This document shows positions 14,401 through 27,100 of a stretch of DNA of 64,000 nt, piece after piece. The DNA is from Taenia hydatigena (Eukaryota; Platyhelminthes; Cestoda; Cyclophyllidea; Taeniidae): NCBI GenBank assembly GCA_036345935.2, contig JADWOT020000008.1:9070156-9134155 (forward strand). Direction: 5' to 3'. The position numbers and the translations under genes are program-made. The notes under the pieces were generated by a model. It was not told the origin of the DNA and ran no database searches. It saw only the letters and a program-made list of their open reading frames with translations. How positions within the stretch are numbered: the first letter of the stretch is position 1; every line of letters starts with the position of its first letter.

Positions 14401-17400
14401 CTAATATGATCCGTATGAGCCTCCCGAACCAAAGGCAAGATAATGTTAACTTGGGTTAGCTTTCTTTCACTTCACCTATAACCTTTTTAGCAAATATTGG
14501 AAGGAAAACTTATTCTCAAAATGTATAGAAATTGATTGGAATAAACACTTTTTGTGTGTAAATTCAACGTGACCAGAAGTGAGGAAAAAAGACAAATGTG
14601 TCCCTCAATATACACTTCGTTGGAATAGTGATGGTTCACCTACTTTTCCAACGTAGTTTTATTACATGCATGCGTGTGATTGAAGTTTCTTCTCAGAGCT
14701 GCACTAAAAACTCCATTAACCCTGGTCAATGAAATACAAATTTGCTGAATGGGGCTAAGGCAGTTATTCACCCTAGTGGCTCTCGTTTTATTTACCCATT
14801 TCAAGCATCTCAGTAGCACCAATGCTAATGCTGTCACCAAATCCACAAGCTAATGCATTAAACATTTCACCAAAGGTTACTTAATTCCTGTGCATAACAG
14901 CTTAAGTTTGGGACATATAAATCATTAACTTGGGTTGATATTCGGGCCAGAGACTTGGAGAAGCAGGATTGAGCGTTGAAAATCCGAGATATGAAAAAAG
15001 AATTATGCAGAGTCAAGTCATAAGGGGTGCGTTCAAAATGATTCCCTAAAATATCTTGATAGGTCAGTTCTGGAACAAAATTTGTCACACTCTGGGAGAG
15101 CATAACGTGGTTGAGTGTGATGTGATCGAAACAAAGTGAAAACGCCTTCCGTGATCTGGGAGAAGGGGGGCGGGTTCGTCTCGCGTTCTTGAAGGCTGGA
15201 TTAAAAATTTAAGTGGCCGCTAGTACTGAGGACCCAAAAGACTTCGCCTCTGCTGTTCCAGCCTGATGTCCGTGTCAACGGGCTGCAATTCGATGCATCT
15301 GCCCCAGGTGGTCTGCGTTAGACTACCGTCCCTCCCGTGTGTGCGCGAGCTTGAGCGGTAATCCGGCTCGCGGTGGTCTCTTGATGTAGCGTCCGTCACA
15401 TGCGGAGAGCCCGTACACACACAACAATTCACGCCTGTCTATACTTGAATCGCACACACCTAGGTGGACCCACGTCAAACGCCTTTGCCGGATGATTTGT
15501 GAGAAATTCTCTTACTACTGATTAATCGTCCTCGAATTCATTCATTGAATCTTTCGGCTCTGACACCATTCGCAAGAATTCGGGGACTCAGTCTGTGAGA
15601 GACTAAGAACGTCCGCAAACCGTTTAGTTTCTCAAGAAATGCTATTTGCCTAGAATTGGACTGCATTGGTAGTTGTACTTAACATTTTGCTACGTAATAG
15701 GAGCATGCATTCAAAAAGTGGCGTAAAAAATTTACCGAGGTCTCTACTTGCATTCAAACTTGTGGTGTTTGTACGTTCGACGCAGAGATATACACCAAGC
15801 ACACACGAGTGTTGTGTGTGCTTCGTTGGGTTGTCAAGTCTACTTGCGTACACATAAATTATTAATTTCACTTGTCACCATGCGGTAGGTGTAAAGGTGT
15901 GAAGACGCAATTGTTTTGGCAATAAACGGACCACATTACCGGCTCTGACAATCGCTAGATGGTACTGACGGCTAACAATTGATTAGTTTGCGTGTGTCTG
16001 CTTATGTGTGTGTGTGTGTGTGTGCGTACAGTGGTGTGCGTTTAATGAGCTGCTAATGCCATGATACCTTCAAAACTTTTCGTACATTCAGCCTGTACAA
16101 CAAGCAACTCACTTTAGGGGAACTAATGGTCTGCCAAGCATGAAATCAGACACAGAGTAAATTGGATCATGCAGGAGAAGATGCTACAAAACTGCGAATG
16201 GTTCCGGTTACTGTTTGGTAGCTTTGGAAATCCCAATGATATTGATGTTTTAGAGCATCATGATAGGTCGGATACATTCATTGTCAAAGTTTTAAGCAAG
16301 CTAAGCCTCAGAGAATAGTAAATTTGAATATATTTCATTAAATAAATCAACTCAGTTACTACTATGCTTTGGATACAATGTCAAATTATGGCTTTTTAAA
16401 TTTCAGCAAGCCGTGTTGAACTCTATGCACAAGTACATACCCCGTGTGCACATAGTCCGCGCAGACGATCTCATGAAGATCAATTTCTGTGAGTTCGTCA
16501 CCTTCTCATTCGAGGAGTCCGAATTCATCGCCGTCACGGCCTACCAAAACGAACAGGTCAGTGCAGCAGCGCTTCGGCGGCTGAATCCCCTTGGCTTCGA
16601 TTTGCTCTGCCCATTCGGTGCCCTGCTGCACTCCCGTCTTCGTCACACTCTCTGTCGTTTGCGGTGGCTGGAGATGGTGGTGCGGAACTGAGAAAGCACT
16701 TAACAATGGCGCCACCACGGGCGTCTGTTGTGAGACCCATCTGTCATCTTGGGGGATAGGGGACCAGGGGAAGGGAGCAAGGCGGGGAATTAACACCTTT
16801 GTAGGCGTATGCGTGGAGTTGGTTGAACAATGAGCACACACAACTTGAGAATGCTCGAAACTCGTCTGGGAGCGCGACGGGCGCGTCGGAGTATTGAATA
16901 CTGGCAACCGTTAATATTCCTGGGTGGCCCTATTATTGACTAACAATTATTCGTGTGGGGACCCGCATTTTCGGTTGACTGAGGTGCTCACTGAGTAGCC
17001 CTCTTTAATGGTTTGGGTGCGGGAGTCAAGGTAGCCATCAGTCGCATAGGTTGTAGTGGCTCGATTAAAATTCAGCACATCACGGAAACGCCTGTAAAAG
17101 CAGCAGCTGATAGGTTAATTGGCGTCATCCAGGCTTGCGTGGCCTGCAGACAGCATAGGTGTGATAAGCGTAGGAGGAATGAAAGACAGGATCAAGCTAT
17201 TTTAGCAGGCAAAAACAAAGCCGATTTGTCTGTCAATTTAAAGCCGTTGTGCACACGTAGGTGCACTCAACATCACGATTAGAAGGCTTATTGACTAGCC
17301 TTCGCGCCATTTAGGAGGCATATATTCACACTGCGCGGCTTTATTATGACACGTCAACTAGTGTCTGAGATCGCACATTGGTGGTGGTCATGTCGAGGAA

Positions 17401-20400
17401 TTGATGCGCAGGGAGTATGTTGGCGCTCTATTTTTCATTGCTCTGCTGAGGATGCGTAGGTGCTAAGTGGAATTTTTTTATACAATTATCACCTAGATGG
17501 TCTTGTGACTGATCCAGCTTAACCAATCATGATGCCACAGCGATCACTTAAGCTGCTAGATGCATTTTGTAATTCACTTACATTTGTTGGGAAAAGTTAA
17601 TCTTTTTGGTGGGCAATTAGGGGCGATGCTACTAAAACAACTCATTTCAACACTTGAGACCTAACCACTGACCAGAACAATATATTCAAAACCGAAAGAA
17701 AAAATAATTACTGAGGCTTTCTCCATTGGTACGGAATATTAAGCGGTTGCGTTGACCTTCAGATTGGTTTAATGGAGCGTCAACAACAAAAGAAACGCCT
17801 ACAAACTCCAGACCCCAGTATTATCTTAACGCTTAATGGGTTATCGAACCCTTTAAATCATAAAAGATAATTCCTCAAATTTGCTTAAACGAAAAGTGGC
17901 TCAACAAAGTCATCCTCTCATAGTTGAAAAAGTTTATGAGTTTTATACGACTTTCAACAGACGAGCTTTTGTTTTAGATTACGCAATTGAAAATCGACCA
18001 CAATCCATTTGCCAAGGGTTTCCGAGACAACGGAAGTGGAAGGCGTGAAAAAAAGTAAGTCAGACAAGTACTGGGTGAGAAATCGTATTTACCATAGTGA
18101 TTTAAACTGCGTTTGGCCTTTTCAAATGAACTACAAATTAAAAGTGTAACGCTAATAGCAGCAACTATCATTTTCGAGACGTGTACTATAACATGCAGTT
18201 TACCATGTATGAAACAGCAAAAACCAGCGTCTTCTCTCTTTCCCTTTAATTTTAGACGACAGCGACTGCAGCAGCTACCACAGTTGAATTCGACTGGAAG
18301 CTTGATCCCCGAGGATGCTGATGAGGACACAAAATCGGGTGAAGGAGAGAGAAGGAGCAAAGACGTTCCATTTTCGACCCTAAGACAGCCGTCGTTTTCT
18401 TGCTCCTTTGGTCGCCTCCCACAACTGCCACCCGTGCCCCTCTCTTCTTTCCACTCACCCTCGCGAGCAGGTGGCGGCGATGGAAGGCTGCGGTTGTCTC
18501 CGTTAGCCGTCCCTTGTCCTCCTGTAGGGCGCCTTTCTGAGCTCCCCTCTCTCTCCGAACGCTTGTGGGCCGACGTCAGGGCGTCTGAGCGCCTCCTGGC
18601 CGCCGCAGCGGCCGCTGCTGGACTGGATCGGCGGCCGGGCAGCCTGGCCAACCTTCTCTGCCAGTCACTAGTAGCAAGTCATCAGAAGTCATCCAATTTT
18701 CCTCAAACTCGTGAGTGATCTCGTCAGAACGCATTTTCACTCAATCTCTGGTGATCACTGATTTTGAAAATCGGAAAGGTCAGCTTTAGCTACTGCATTA
18801 TGGACCCCTAGATGAGACAATCAAAACTTGGGATGAGCAATGTATAACAGGCGAATTAACTGACCCCTATGGTTTAGTCGTAATCTCTACCCAAAATCCC
18901 CATCGTGAGTCACTTCCATATATGAAAGACGTGGAGGAATACCTGTAGTCTGATGTGATAACACCAATCAAATACGCCTTCCCATAATCAACCATAACTA
19001 AGCGGATGTAGCGGGAAGTGTCACAGTGTCTTCTATAGTCAATCACTTTGATAATTTGTCTGGAAGATCTATTCTGTGGTTTTGCTTCAATACAACATAT
19101 TTCTGGATGAATCAATTAACCGCAATAAGCAGAGCTCCTGAATAAATAAGCATGTAATTTACGGCCGAGTTGCAGCCTTTTACTTTTAAATCTTGATAGG
19201 GTTATCTAGATTAAAAGTTGAACAACCACTCTCTGTTCTTGGCTTTTTGCACAATCAACCCGTAAAACTGAGAGTTAATCTTTTAAATTGATGAGAAGGA
19301 GTGGCAAGTTGTTGTTGAGTTCGAGTGAGGTTGAGTTGGAATTGTGTATTTGCCGCTTTGATCTACATCACTCAAGTGACGATATCATGAAAGGGTCTTC
19401 CTTAACACTTATGTGACACTTATGATTGAATTATGCAAAATTATTACGACTGGAATTCATGCTCATTTTTGCAAAAACACCTAACATGGTGGAGTACCAT
19501 ATCTGGGGAGTGAATAAAAAGACACTAGATTGAAGAAGCACAATTAGCCTTTCAGAAGTTGGTGGACAGGGGCGTGGCGGTCAAGCTAGCTCAACCGTCC
19601 CGGTTGGTTGGAGCCTCCTTTGCTATTCTTTGAAGTGATGACCTGCCATTAAAACCCACCCTTTCGCCCTGACCATGATAGCCTGTAAGGAATGTTACTT
19701 TGAGGTGGGAGGGAAGGGGGTTTGGGCGCCGGGAGAAGTGTAATGCGAGTGTACGTGCGAAATGCCTTCACGCATGAAGGGAAACGATGTGCCTAACCCA
19801 CCAGCTAATGTACCCATAAAACTAACAATTAGGGAACAAAAGGGTGGCGAACGGAAGGACGCACTCCTCCCTCCCTTCTTCAGCTTCCTTTAACAATACG
19901 CATGGTGCTTTTGTGAGACGCACGCAATATTAGATAGGCAAGGGCTGTTCCCTTAACAAATTAGTGGATGCTGCCTACACTATCTTCACGTGCCAGCTGG
20001 TTTTGAAAGGTGGTGCTTCCACTCCAATAATCTGGTTTTTCGTGGGAATCGCTTATGCTCCATGTCAATCGTTCGTGATAAACCCCCAACTGTGTTTAAC
20101 TACGGTGTACTTTGTTTTGAGCAGCTGAAAAGCAATCGCAACAGGGAAACTTTTGGAATGTGAGAAAAATAATAGATGAATATTCGGTGCGAACCTCATA
20201 ACAATTAACTCTCATCTTCAGGTTATAAAATTTTCGAGACTTCCACAGTGAAATGAAACCAGGAATACTACATATTTAGGATTTTTTTTTGCAAATTTGA
20301 TTTGGTCATATTCGGGAATTCTAACTTCCAACCTATCTTTTGATTTTTTGCGGCGACATTTCGATCATGAAGGATGGAAAACGCTTAAATTTACAAGGCA

Positions 20401-21616
20401 AGATTGGTTGAGGTGCAGATGAGGCTCAGTGCTCATACCCGTGATTTGACTCGAAAGAACATGAAATTTCTCACATTTTAACATAAACAAGCCGTCAGTA
20501 CTCAGTTAAGGTGTGGTTGCATTATCGGTGTACAATAATTTCTCCCACCCACTAGCAATTGTCACCACGACGTCAGCCTACGATCAATGCTGGCATAAAG
20601 TCACAAAGCAGCACCTTATCAACGCTGCTTTTTCAAGTATTGAGCAAACTCGCTGCGCACTGTCCCAGACACTGACATTAAAGTGCACCACTTTTTCACA
20701 GGATTGGATGCCTTCAATTTGCTGGAGAGTTCCTCATTCCCCCTGGGTCCGACCTTACAGCAACGGCACACCGTGCACCACTGTCCTCTCCCCAAGCCAT
20801 CTCAGCCATCGACTCATTCGCTCCCCTCTCAGCACCTGCCATCACCGTCCTACCTTGCCGACCGACCCTCTCCTAACGCACCCACAGTGGACGGCCATGA
20901 TTCACCGGTTGATCCAGCCGTCTTTCCGCGGGAAGTAAGTAGACATCAAATGCTTCTTTTGGCCTCCACGTGGTAAAAGCCTATTAACTAGATCTACTGT
21001 CGACCGACTAGTGAATGTGTTCTAACTTGTTGAGCTCTTTTTCCGCTTCAAGGATTTGGTGATGAATTGAAAGGCTGTTAGACTAGATACCTTTCCAATC
21101 GATCTAGCAACATTTCTGGAAAAGGATGTGTTAGCCCCTGTGGATTAGTCTCCTCCACCACACCATTGACACTACCCTCAAGTTGGCCATATTTTACATC
21201 GTAATGAGAGGGAAAGGTGAGAGGGGGTGATCTGTATTGGGTGTGCGCGTCCGCAGGAGAGAGCGCTGGCGTGTCTTATCTCCGTCCCGGCATCTCGCAC
21301 CTTCTTCACCAAGAGGTAGTAGAGGTAAAAAGTTACACCATATATTTGGCGCCGAGACTGCGAATGCAGGTATACTAAGTGGGAGGCTAGCTCTCCTACT
21401 AATACTCTCGCCACTGCGCTTGTAAAGGCGCCTACGGGGTCTGATTGGTCTAATTAAATCGTATAGTGCAGGCCTTACCCAACTACCTCAACGCTTGTCT
21501 CCCTCCTTGCCTCCATGCATTCATCCCACCCTCATCCTCTTGTCTCCTCCCCTGCTATGCATTAGTGCATCAGCGGGAGACGCCCTTGTTGCAGTTGCTC
21601 CTGGAGAAAGGTGTGT

Positions 21617-21656
<40 letters not shown>

Positions 21657-24002
21657 TTGCTCTAGGCTTGCGATTGCATTTGTCTGATAAGAAGGGGTTT
21701 GGGTGGTGGATGCCTTGGAAACATCACCTTTCTGTCGTCATGGCTCTCCTGAAGGCGCCTGTGGATATTATTTGACTCCACACTGACTGTTTTGCTTTCG
21801 TACAGATTAACATATTAATACTAGAGGATGGAGCCTCCCACATCAATGTGTCACATAACTAAAAAGAGACTTATACAAATTTGATTTTCATACGTTCACC
21901 CTTGCCACCAAACTAGGTGAATTTATGAGGATAACACTCTTCTGGTACCATTGTTTATTAGTCTTTACTAACTCATCTGATTCTCATATACTTAGCGGCA
22001 CGTTGACTCATGTATTCACATGTATAACGTACACTTGGTGGTGAAACGTGATGCTGACTGCTACGAGTCGATAAGATCGGAAGAAAGTGGTAAGTTGACA
22101 CAAATGTCGGAGGGGAAGGGATAAAGTGGAGCAAGACGAAATGCTCCTAAGCGGCGCATATCCATATTGACCTGACAATGGACCATTCAACACATTTGAA
22201 CACCACCCACGCCAAGTACGCCCGTCACAAGATGGTCGCTCCACTCAAGTAATTTATGTCTACCCGTGTGTAGGCACGATTTTGCCGTTTATCATGTCGA
22301 CAATCTACCTACCACTGTGACGAGACTGCACAAAGAGTGACCCCCAGTTGAAGCTCAGCTATGCGGATGGGTGGCTGTGTGCATATACGCGTAGGTAGGT
22401 GCGATTGACGACTCATACAAACGCGAACTACTAATCGACGCTATTGCTTAATTACTAGACGATGGAACACTCAGATAAACCTTTTTTACCAGGAATCACG
22501 ATTATTCCAGGCCAATTCAAGGTTATCCAAATGTCATGCAAAATGTCCATCACAAATTGCCCGCATCCGATCAACACATCAACTGCATTTTCCTTCAAAC
22601 GTAGCATTTACCTAAGGCAAATCTGGATATAGAGGATGACGTTGGTGTCACTTTGAACTAGGTATCTTTCACGGTTAGAAACCGGTTTCAAATACGTATT
22701 TACCGTAATAAAATACGTGTTTGGTAGTACAGGGTTGGAAAGGCTAGCGTATTAGAGGACGATGGTAGAGGTTTGCCCAGTTTTTCGAGGCATAAGTGGC
22801 AAGAGAGCAGTTGCTTAGGTCATAAAATCACTTTCCTTTAATCTAAATAGGTTATTACATTCACAAAAATGAAATCGATTACAGGTCATTTCAATGCCAC
22901 CAGTGAAAGCCTTTTTGAGCACTTGACTGGAGCACAGGGGCAGATGGCAAACATCAACAGCTATAGCATGAGCGTGTACACCTCTGTCAATGAGATAATT
23001 ACTCGTACGTTGACCAGTCACCTCATATTAATGTGTATCCACCTCGCGTGTAATAATCATAATAACCAGAGCCTAATGCTCGACAGGAAGTGCCATGGAA
23101 CCCCCACACTCCCCTCTACTCTCGTTCTTGCCCTCTCTCCCCATCCCCTCTCCATCTGTGCGTGTGCGTGGAGTCATGAGAAGAAGGTAGCAGGAGTGAG
23201 GACGTTGGAGGCGTCTGCAGCTAATTAGCCGGTATCGCGCCATCTCTCCCCCTTCCTGACTGCCTTGCTTGCAAGGAGGAGAAAAGGCAGCCGTCGCCAA
23301 GTGTAATTAGGTGTACGTGGCTGCACGAGCTTGCACATACGCACACACACCCGCACGCATGTACTCAAGCAAGAAGGTAAGAAGGCACCCAAGCCTGACA
23401 ACGCTTCGTGCATTATGCATTGCCCACCGCTCCGCACTACTTCTAGTCCTCTTCCTTCCCCTCTTCTCCCTTCTGCCACCATCACCACCGCCATGGCTTC
23501 TTAATACCCACACCCCTATCCTCTCATCACCAAATTAATCAACGCGTGTAGCAGATATTGTGTGAGTTTGGAGAAATATATGCATTCAGTGAAATGCTGC
23601 TTGGACCATCGTATTACCTCGACACCAGCTATCTGATTTTGCCGTAAAGGTTTGGATTGAGTACCAGTATTTATTTGTTAGACCAAGCGCTATAGGCGTA
23701 AGTCATTATAAATGTACTAAACTGGTGGATTAAACCAGAGCTACGTACAACCTACAGCTGGATGTTGGCAAAGGTGCTAGGTTACGTAAATTAAGTTTCA
23801 AATTCATACTTTTTTACACTATGGGACGCAATTTACTTTTTTATAGGTTGGGGATCACTCAGCCCTTCCGACGGGTAGCAAACGGTCGTGGAGCTCATCA
23901 AAACAGTTGAGAGATAACCAACACTTGAATGAAGCTGAGGATGAACAGGATTTGGGCCCCAGCGCATCGAAGAAGAGCTTCAACATCACCAACCTCCTTT
24001 GA
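10768..24002 (+). CDS. TBX2/3-like: T-box transcription factor, TBX2/TBX3 subfamily (7 exons)
   Basis: Joined exons are 10768-11465, 14056-14323, 16407-16556, 17978-18054, 18256-18710, 20702-20934 and 23847-24002. Every junction is GT-AG, phases agree, and the product is 678 aa. The T-box DNA-binding domain spans roughly residues 208-395: it opens with LWRAFHKM and [14 protein letters not shown], runs through [14 protein letters not shown] and HKLKLTNN, and closes with [22 protein letters not shown] and [20 protein letters not shown] and the GRREK end are typical of TBX2/TBX3 (fly optomotor-blind), which are nuclear repressor-type developmental regulators binding AGGTGTGA-like sites. The N-terminus is Ser/Thr/Ala-rich with a run of ten prolines just before the domain; the C-terminus is low complexity and ends SFNITNLL. 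The start is the first ATG after an in-frame TAA at 10702. A polyA signal follows at 24149. TBX2 versus TBX3 cannot be decided. The family call is very secure; the exact N-terminus is less so. Confidence 0.93.
14056..14323 (+). CDS. T-box gene exon 2
   Basis: The exon follows acceptor ccctttag and ends in phase 0 at gtaagt. It encodes [19 protein letters not shown] through NNIAERQPF, the central T-box including the [14 protein letters not shown] signature that places the gene in the TBX2/3 group. Confidence 0.94.
15887..15902 (+). promoter_or_regulatory. Tandem T-box half-sites in intron 2
   Basis: Two abutting octamers, AGGTGTAA and AGGTGTGA, lie directly side by side in intron 2 of the T-box gene. 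AGGTGTGA is the established core bound by T-box proteins, so autoregulation is a reasonable inference. Single AGGTGTGA-type sites also occur at 9395-9402 (opposite strand) and 24557-24564. Function is untested. Confidence 0.35.
16005..16024 (+). repeat. (TG)10 microsatellite in T-box intron 2
   Basis: Uninterrupted TG dinucleotides. Confidence 0.9.
16407..16556 (+). CDS. T-box gene exon 3
   Basis: The exon follows acceptor aaatttcag, begins [21 protein letters not shown] and ends AVTAYQNEQ at donor gtcagt, phase 0. Reading on past the donor loses all T-box similarity, which fixes the boundary. Confidence 0.94.
17978..18054 (+). CDS. T-box gene exon 4 (77-nt exon)
   Basis: This small exon follows acceptor gttttag and encodes [19 protein letters not shown] then SGRREKK, the C-terminal end of the T-box that contacts DNA. 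It ends in phase 2 at gtaagt. It is too short to show as a stand-alone ORF and was found by expected motif and splice sites. Confidence 0.93.
18256..18710 (+). CDS. T-box gene exon 5
   Basis: Only 201 bases after exon 4, following acceptor attttag. It begins [11 protein letters not shown] in frame with GRREKK and continues as a Ser/Pro/Leu-rich disordered region with an alanine run near 18600. It ends in phase 1 at gtgagt. The frame stays open for 151 codons. Confidence 0.85.
20702..20934 (+). CDS. T-box gene exon 6
   Basis: The exon follows acceptor tttttcacag, reads [16 protein letters not shown] and then a Pro/Ser/His-rich stretch, and ends FPRE at a perfect gtaagt donor in phase 0. The phase matches exon 5 before it and exon 7 after it. 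There is no domain to confirm it. Confidence 0.75.
21619..21655 (+). repeat. (GT)18 microsatellite in T-box intron 6
   Basis: A pure GT run, the longest simple repeat in the window and likely length-polymorphic. It sits inside a pyrimidine-rich block of the intron. Confidence 0.95.
23847..24002 (+). CDS. T-box gene exon 7 (terminal)
   Basis: The exon follows a strong acceptor (tttactttttttatag), begins [19 protein letters not shown] and ends [10 protein letters not shown] plus TGA: 51 codons in a charged, serine-rich tail. Phase fits exon 6. AATAAA lies about 150 bases beyond the stop. Confidence 0.78.
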   Translation, partial: VGDHSALPTGSKRSWSSSKQLRDNQHLNEAEDEQDLGPSASKKSFNITNLL

Positions 24003-24148
24003 AGAGGTACTGTAATAACCAAAGCGCCGTTATGCTACAAAGTAGCATCATCGTTAATTCAACCTGCATCCTCACTATGCTATCTCATGTTGAGTGCTAA
24101 TATTTATGTACCCAAACACTTAAATGTACAGCGTCTCCACCGAGGTAA

Positions 24149-24154
24149 AATAAA
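24149..24154 (+). promoter_or_regulatory. Candidate polyA signal of the T-box gene
   Basis: AATAAA, 147 bases after the stop codon of the last exon; it is the first such hexamer downstream. Confidence 0.5.
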
Positions 24155-27100
24155 GCAACTACCGTCTTTTATTGTACTAGCTGGTTCCGAGACTTTTTTA
24201 ATTTCGAAAAAGCATCGTGCACTGCTGCTACTATTAATGGAACAGCCTAGTAGGCCATTCGAGAAGGATATTAGGCTTGACCAACAAGTCTTAACCATGT
24301 AGACGTGGGGTCCACCCTGCAATCTCAAGCGTGCTTTGAGTGACCCCACGATCAGGAAGTTTAACAAATTATAAAGTGCGATTCAGAAGTGGAATGTCTC
24401 ATTCATCTGTAAAATGTAACTGTATGGATTTAATGGTTGGTCGGGTTAGGATTTTGTTCATGAATATGGGCATGTTGGGGCTATGTTGGTGGTAAGAGGG
24501 GCAGACAGGGTGGGTACATTCGTCGCCTCTGTTTGAGTCTTGTTCGGTGGTCGTAGAGGTGTGATGGGTGGTAGCGTGATGAATTGGTCAAACCGCCACT
24601 TTAATTTGCTGCTGATGATTCTTGGACTCTCAGTTTGACTTGAGAAGTTGAGATGTACCGAATCTTCTAATCGGGATGAATTTGCTTGACGTGTGTTGTG
24701 AATTTTTGTGGTATTTGGATCTGGAGGAAAGTTTGCTAAATCACCTTACGCAACACCAACTGGGGTAGTATTTTCAATCCTCACCATAGTAATCGCAATC
24801 TGCGGAAATCCTGTGAAAGATCAAAACGCTAAAAAATGTAAATGCCAATTATCATTTGCCTTTTAGTTCTTCGCAGAAAACTTGAATATAACTTCGATGG
24901 TCTTGTGGGTATGCCTCATCCAGGTGTGTAGGGATGACAACGAAAAAAAATGCAATTTGTGAAGAATGCTATCAGCTTAACAAAGGGCAAAGCAAAAAAG
25001 TTATACGCGTTACCGAGACCAGTGCAACTTTAAACTATAGATGAATCTAAAGAGGCCAGTGATGTGAAACAGCTTTTAGTGTTTTTGTAATTATTCACGT
25101 CTCTCGAAAACCAAAAGTCCGTTTTTGCATACTAATTTTGCTGCGCATCTGACATACTAAATTGCTCTCAAAGAAGTGGGAGGAGGCGGCAGTTTGTCAG
25201 CAATTATAACCCCTCACTGGGTTTTTAGGGCAATTCTTATTACCTGGTAATTCGGAACAAAATAACCTAGAAGTGTGAAAAAAACACAGTTATTCCCAAT
25301 GCGATCGCCAAAATAAATGGAAAAGAATTTGGAATTGGTAACACGTTGCCAGATATTTTCTGACTATGAAGGAGAAAATAAGAAAATTAGGACCCAAGTT
25401 TAAATAACGGAGTGACTACTAAGGTGTTACATGGGATACTGTTCTAAAGGTAGTAAAACCAGTTGGCTGCTGAATATTTTGGAAAACATTAGTGCCTTGT
25501 GCCCATCTACCAAAGTCTTCCTCCCCTAAACAATGAACAGTTTGTATCGTTTCTGGAGGAGGGCCTGTCAACCCATGAAATTCACGGCCTGTTCGTGTGA
25601 ATATTGACGTCCGATCGGTAAAATATTACCCATGAATGTTTTTTTATGGGAACCCTTTACCATCCGGGAGCCGACATGAAAAATTTGCTACAGGTGCAAA
25701 TGTGGCTCAGTGCACTTCAGACACTTTTGCGAGGTTCGTCTTCAAATGAAAGACAAACTTGGAAAAGCTTAAATACATTTGTAAATGCGCTGCAAAATGT
25801 TTGAGGATGAATTACAAACGTGTCTGCTTTCCACAATCACGATTAAAACATTGTATTTTTATAGTGATTTTGCTAAATAATGCTTAAGTGGTGTGCTGAA
25901 AAGCTAGTCGCGACACCACCTTGACTTTTGCTTTATGCGACATGATAGTTACCATCACAGTTTATGGGTTAAATCGCGTTCCAGTCAATGAATTATGGAG
26001 AAACCGCGACTTCAAGCGACTCGTTTGGCCATCTCTGCTGTTACTTGACTGTGCTTTGATCACGTTTCTAACCCGCGTTAGTCGATATGGATGGGTTCCT
26101 GAAGGACTTTCCGACCTTTCTTTATGAGCCCTCCGTAGTACTCGCAACCAAACATCGCAACATCTTCAACACAGCCTTATCTTGATTACAATACCATTAA
26201 GTAAAGCATTTTCATTGTTTAATTAGATAAAGAAACAACTCTGTGTTTCATAGTGGGGTAAAAATGACAAGAAGCAGATTTATGATGAAATTTTAGAATT
26301 CGTAGCTACCTAAGAGAAGCAAAAAACCCATATTGTGCATGATAGCTGTACACGTCTTTTCAGTTTCAATGCTATTTCTTCAGACACCAACAACTGACTC
26401 ATTTTACTACCTCGTAAAAGGGTAATTAGCGGTCACTTCATGATGTAATTCAAATTAACAGGAAATTTCCCCTGGAGGCTAACAAATGAGTTGGACAACA
26501 GTGCTTATTTGGATGGACACATAGTGCGACTGTCTGTCGAATGGTTGGATAAAATCATTTGCATTTTCCACAGTGTTATGCCATCACTGTCCTTTATTTG
26601 GGAATTTGTGAGGCCGAATTTCGTTAGATCCGGCTAAAAGCAATAGGGCGCAAGATAACTAGATGGCATCCTCCACGCGTCAGGCCTGACTACGGCACTG
26701 TCCATTGGGCACTTTCCACAAAGAAAAAACCAGGAAGCTCCAAAGCTCTCTATTAATAAGATAAGCTGACCAAATAATGTCTCAGAGAGCCTAAGGCAAC
26801 AGATAGGAGAAGTTAATGCGAACCATGACAATTCACTCTATCTCTGAGTAAAATGAATTGGCAGTGGACGTCTAGTATCGCTTACCACGTCTTGGGCATT
26901 TATCATTTTAAGATAAGGAATTGATTTTGCGAAATCGTAATAGGTCGGATACTGTTTGCCATATCTTTAAGATGCAAAAACTCATTCGATGATGCTGCGG
27001 AGGCATGGAAATTTTTACGTTATTTGACACTGTTACAAACCATATCAACCTAGAAAGAGATTTAAATAACCTTGTGTGCGCAAGTGGCAGTGTGAATGCA

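Larger units (their letters stand above)
11466..23846. other. T-box introns 1-6
   Basis: Introns are 11466-14055, 14324-16406, 16557-17977, 18055-18255, 18711-20701 and 20935-23846. Apart from microsatellites, tandem T-box sites, GC-richer blocks (about 12690-13250, 15120-15480, 19560-19860) and CT-rich tracts (about 23090-23220, 23440-23530) I see no additional genes. Large introns with non-coding blocks are usual for developmental regulators. Confidence 0.55.

Noticed and set aside
16506..16907. 133-codon open frame on the minus strand
   Set aside because: It overlaps T-box exon 3 in antisense and has no recognisable domain or matching splice partners.
17974..18651. 225-codon open frame on the minus strand
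   Set aside because: It lies antisense to T-box exons 4 and 5, which have motif and splice support; its Gly/Arg/Ala-rich composition is the complement of their codons.
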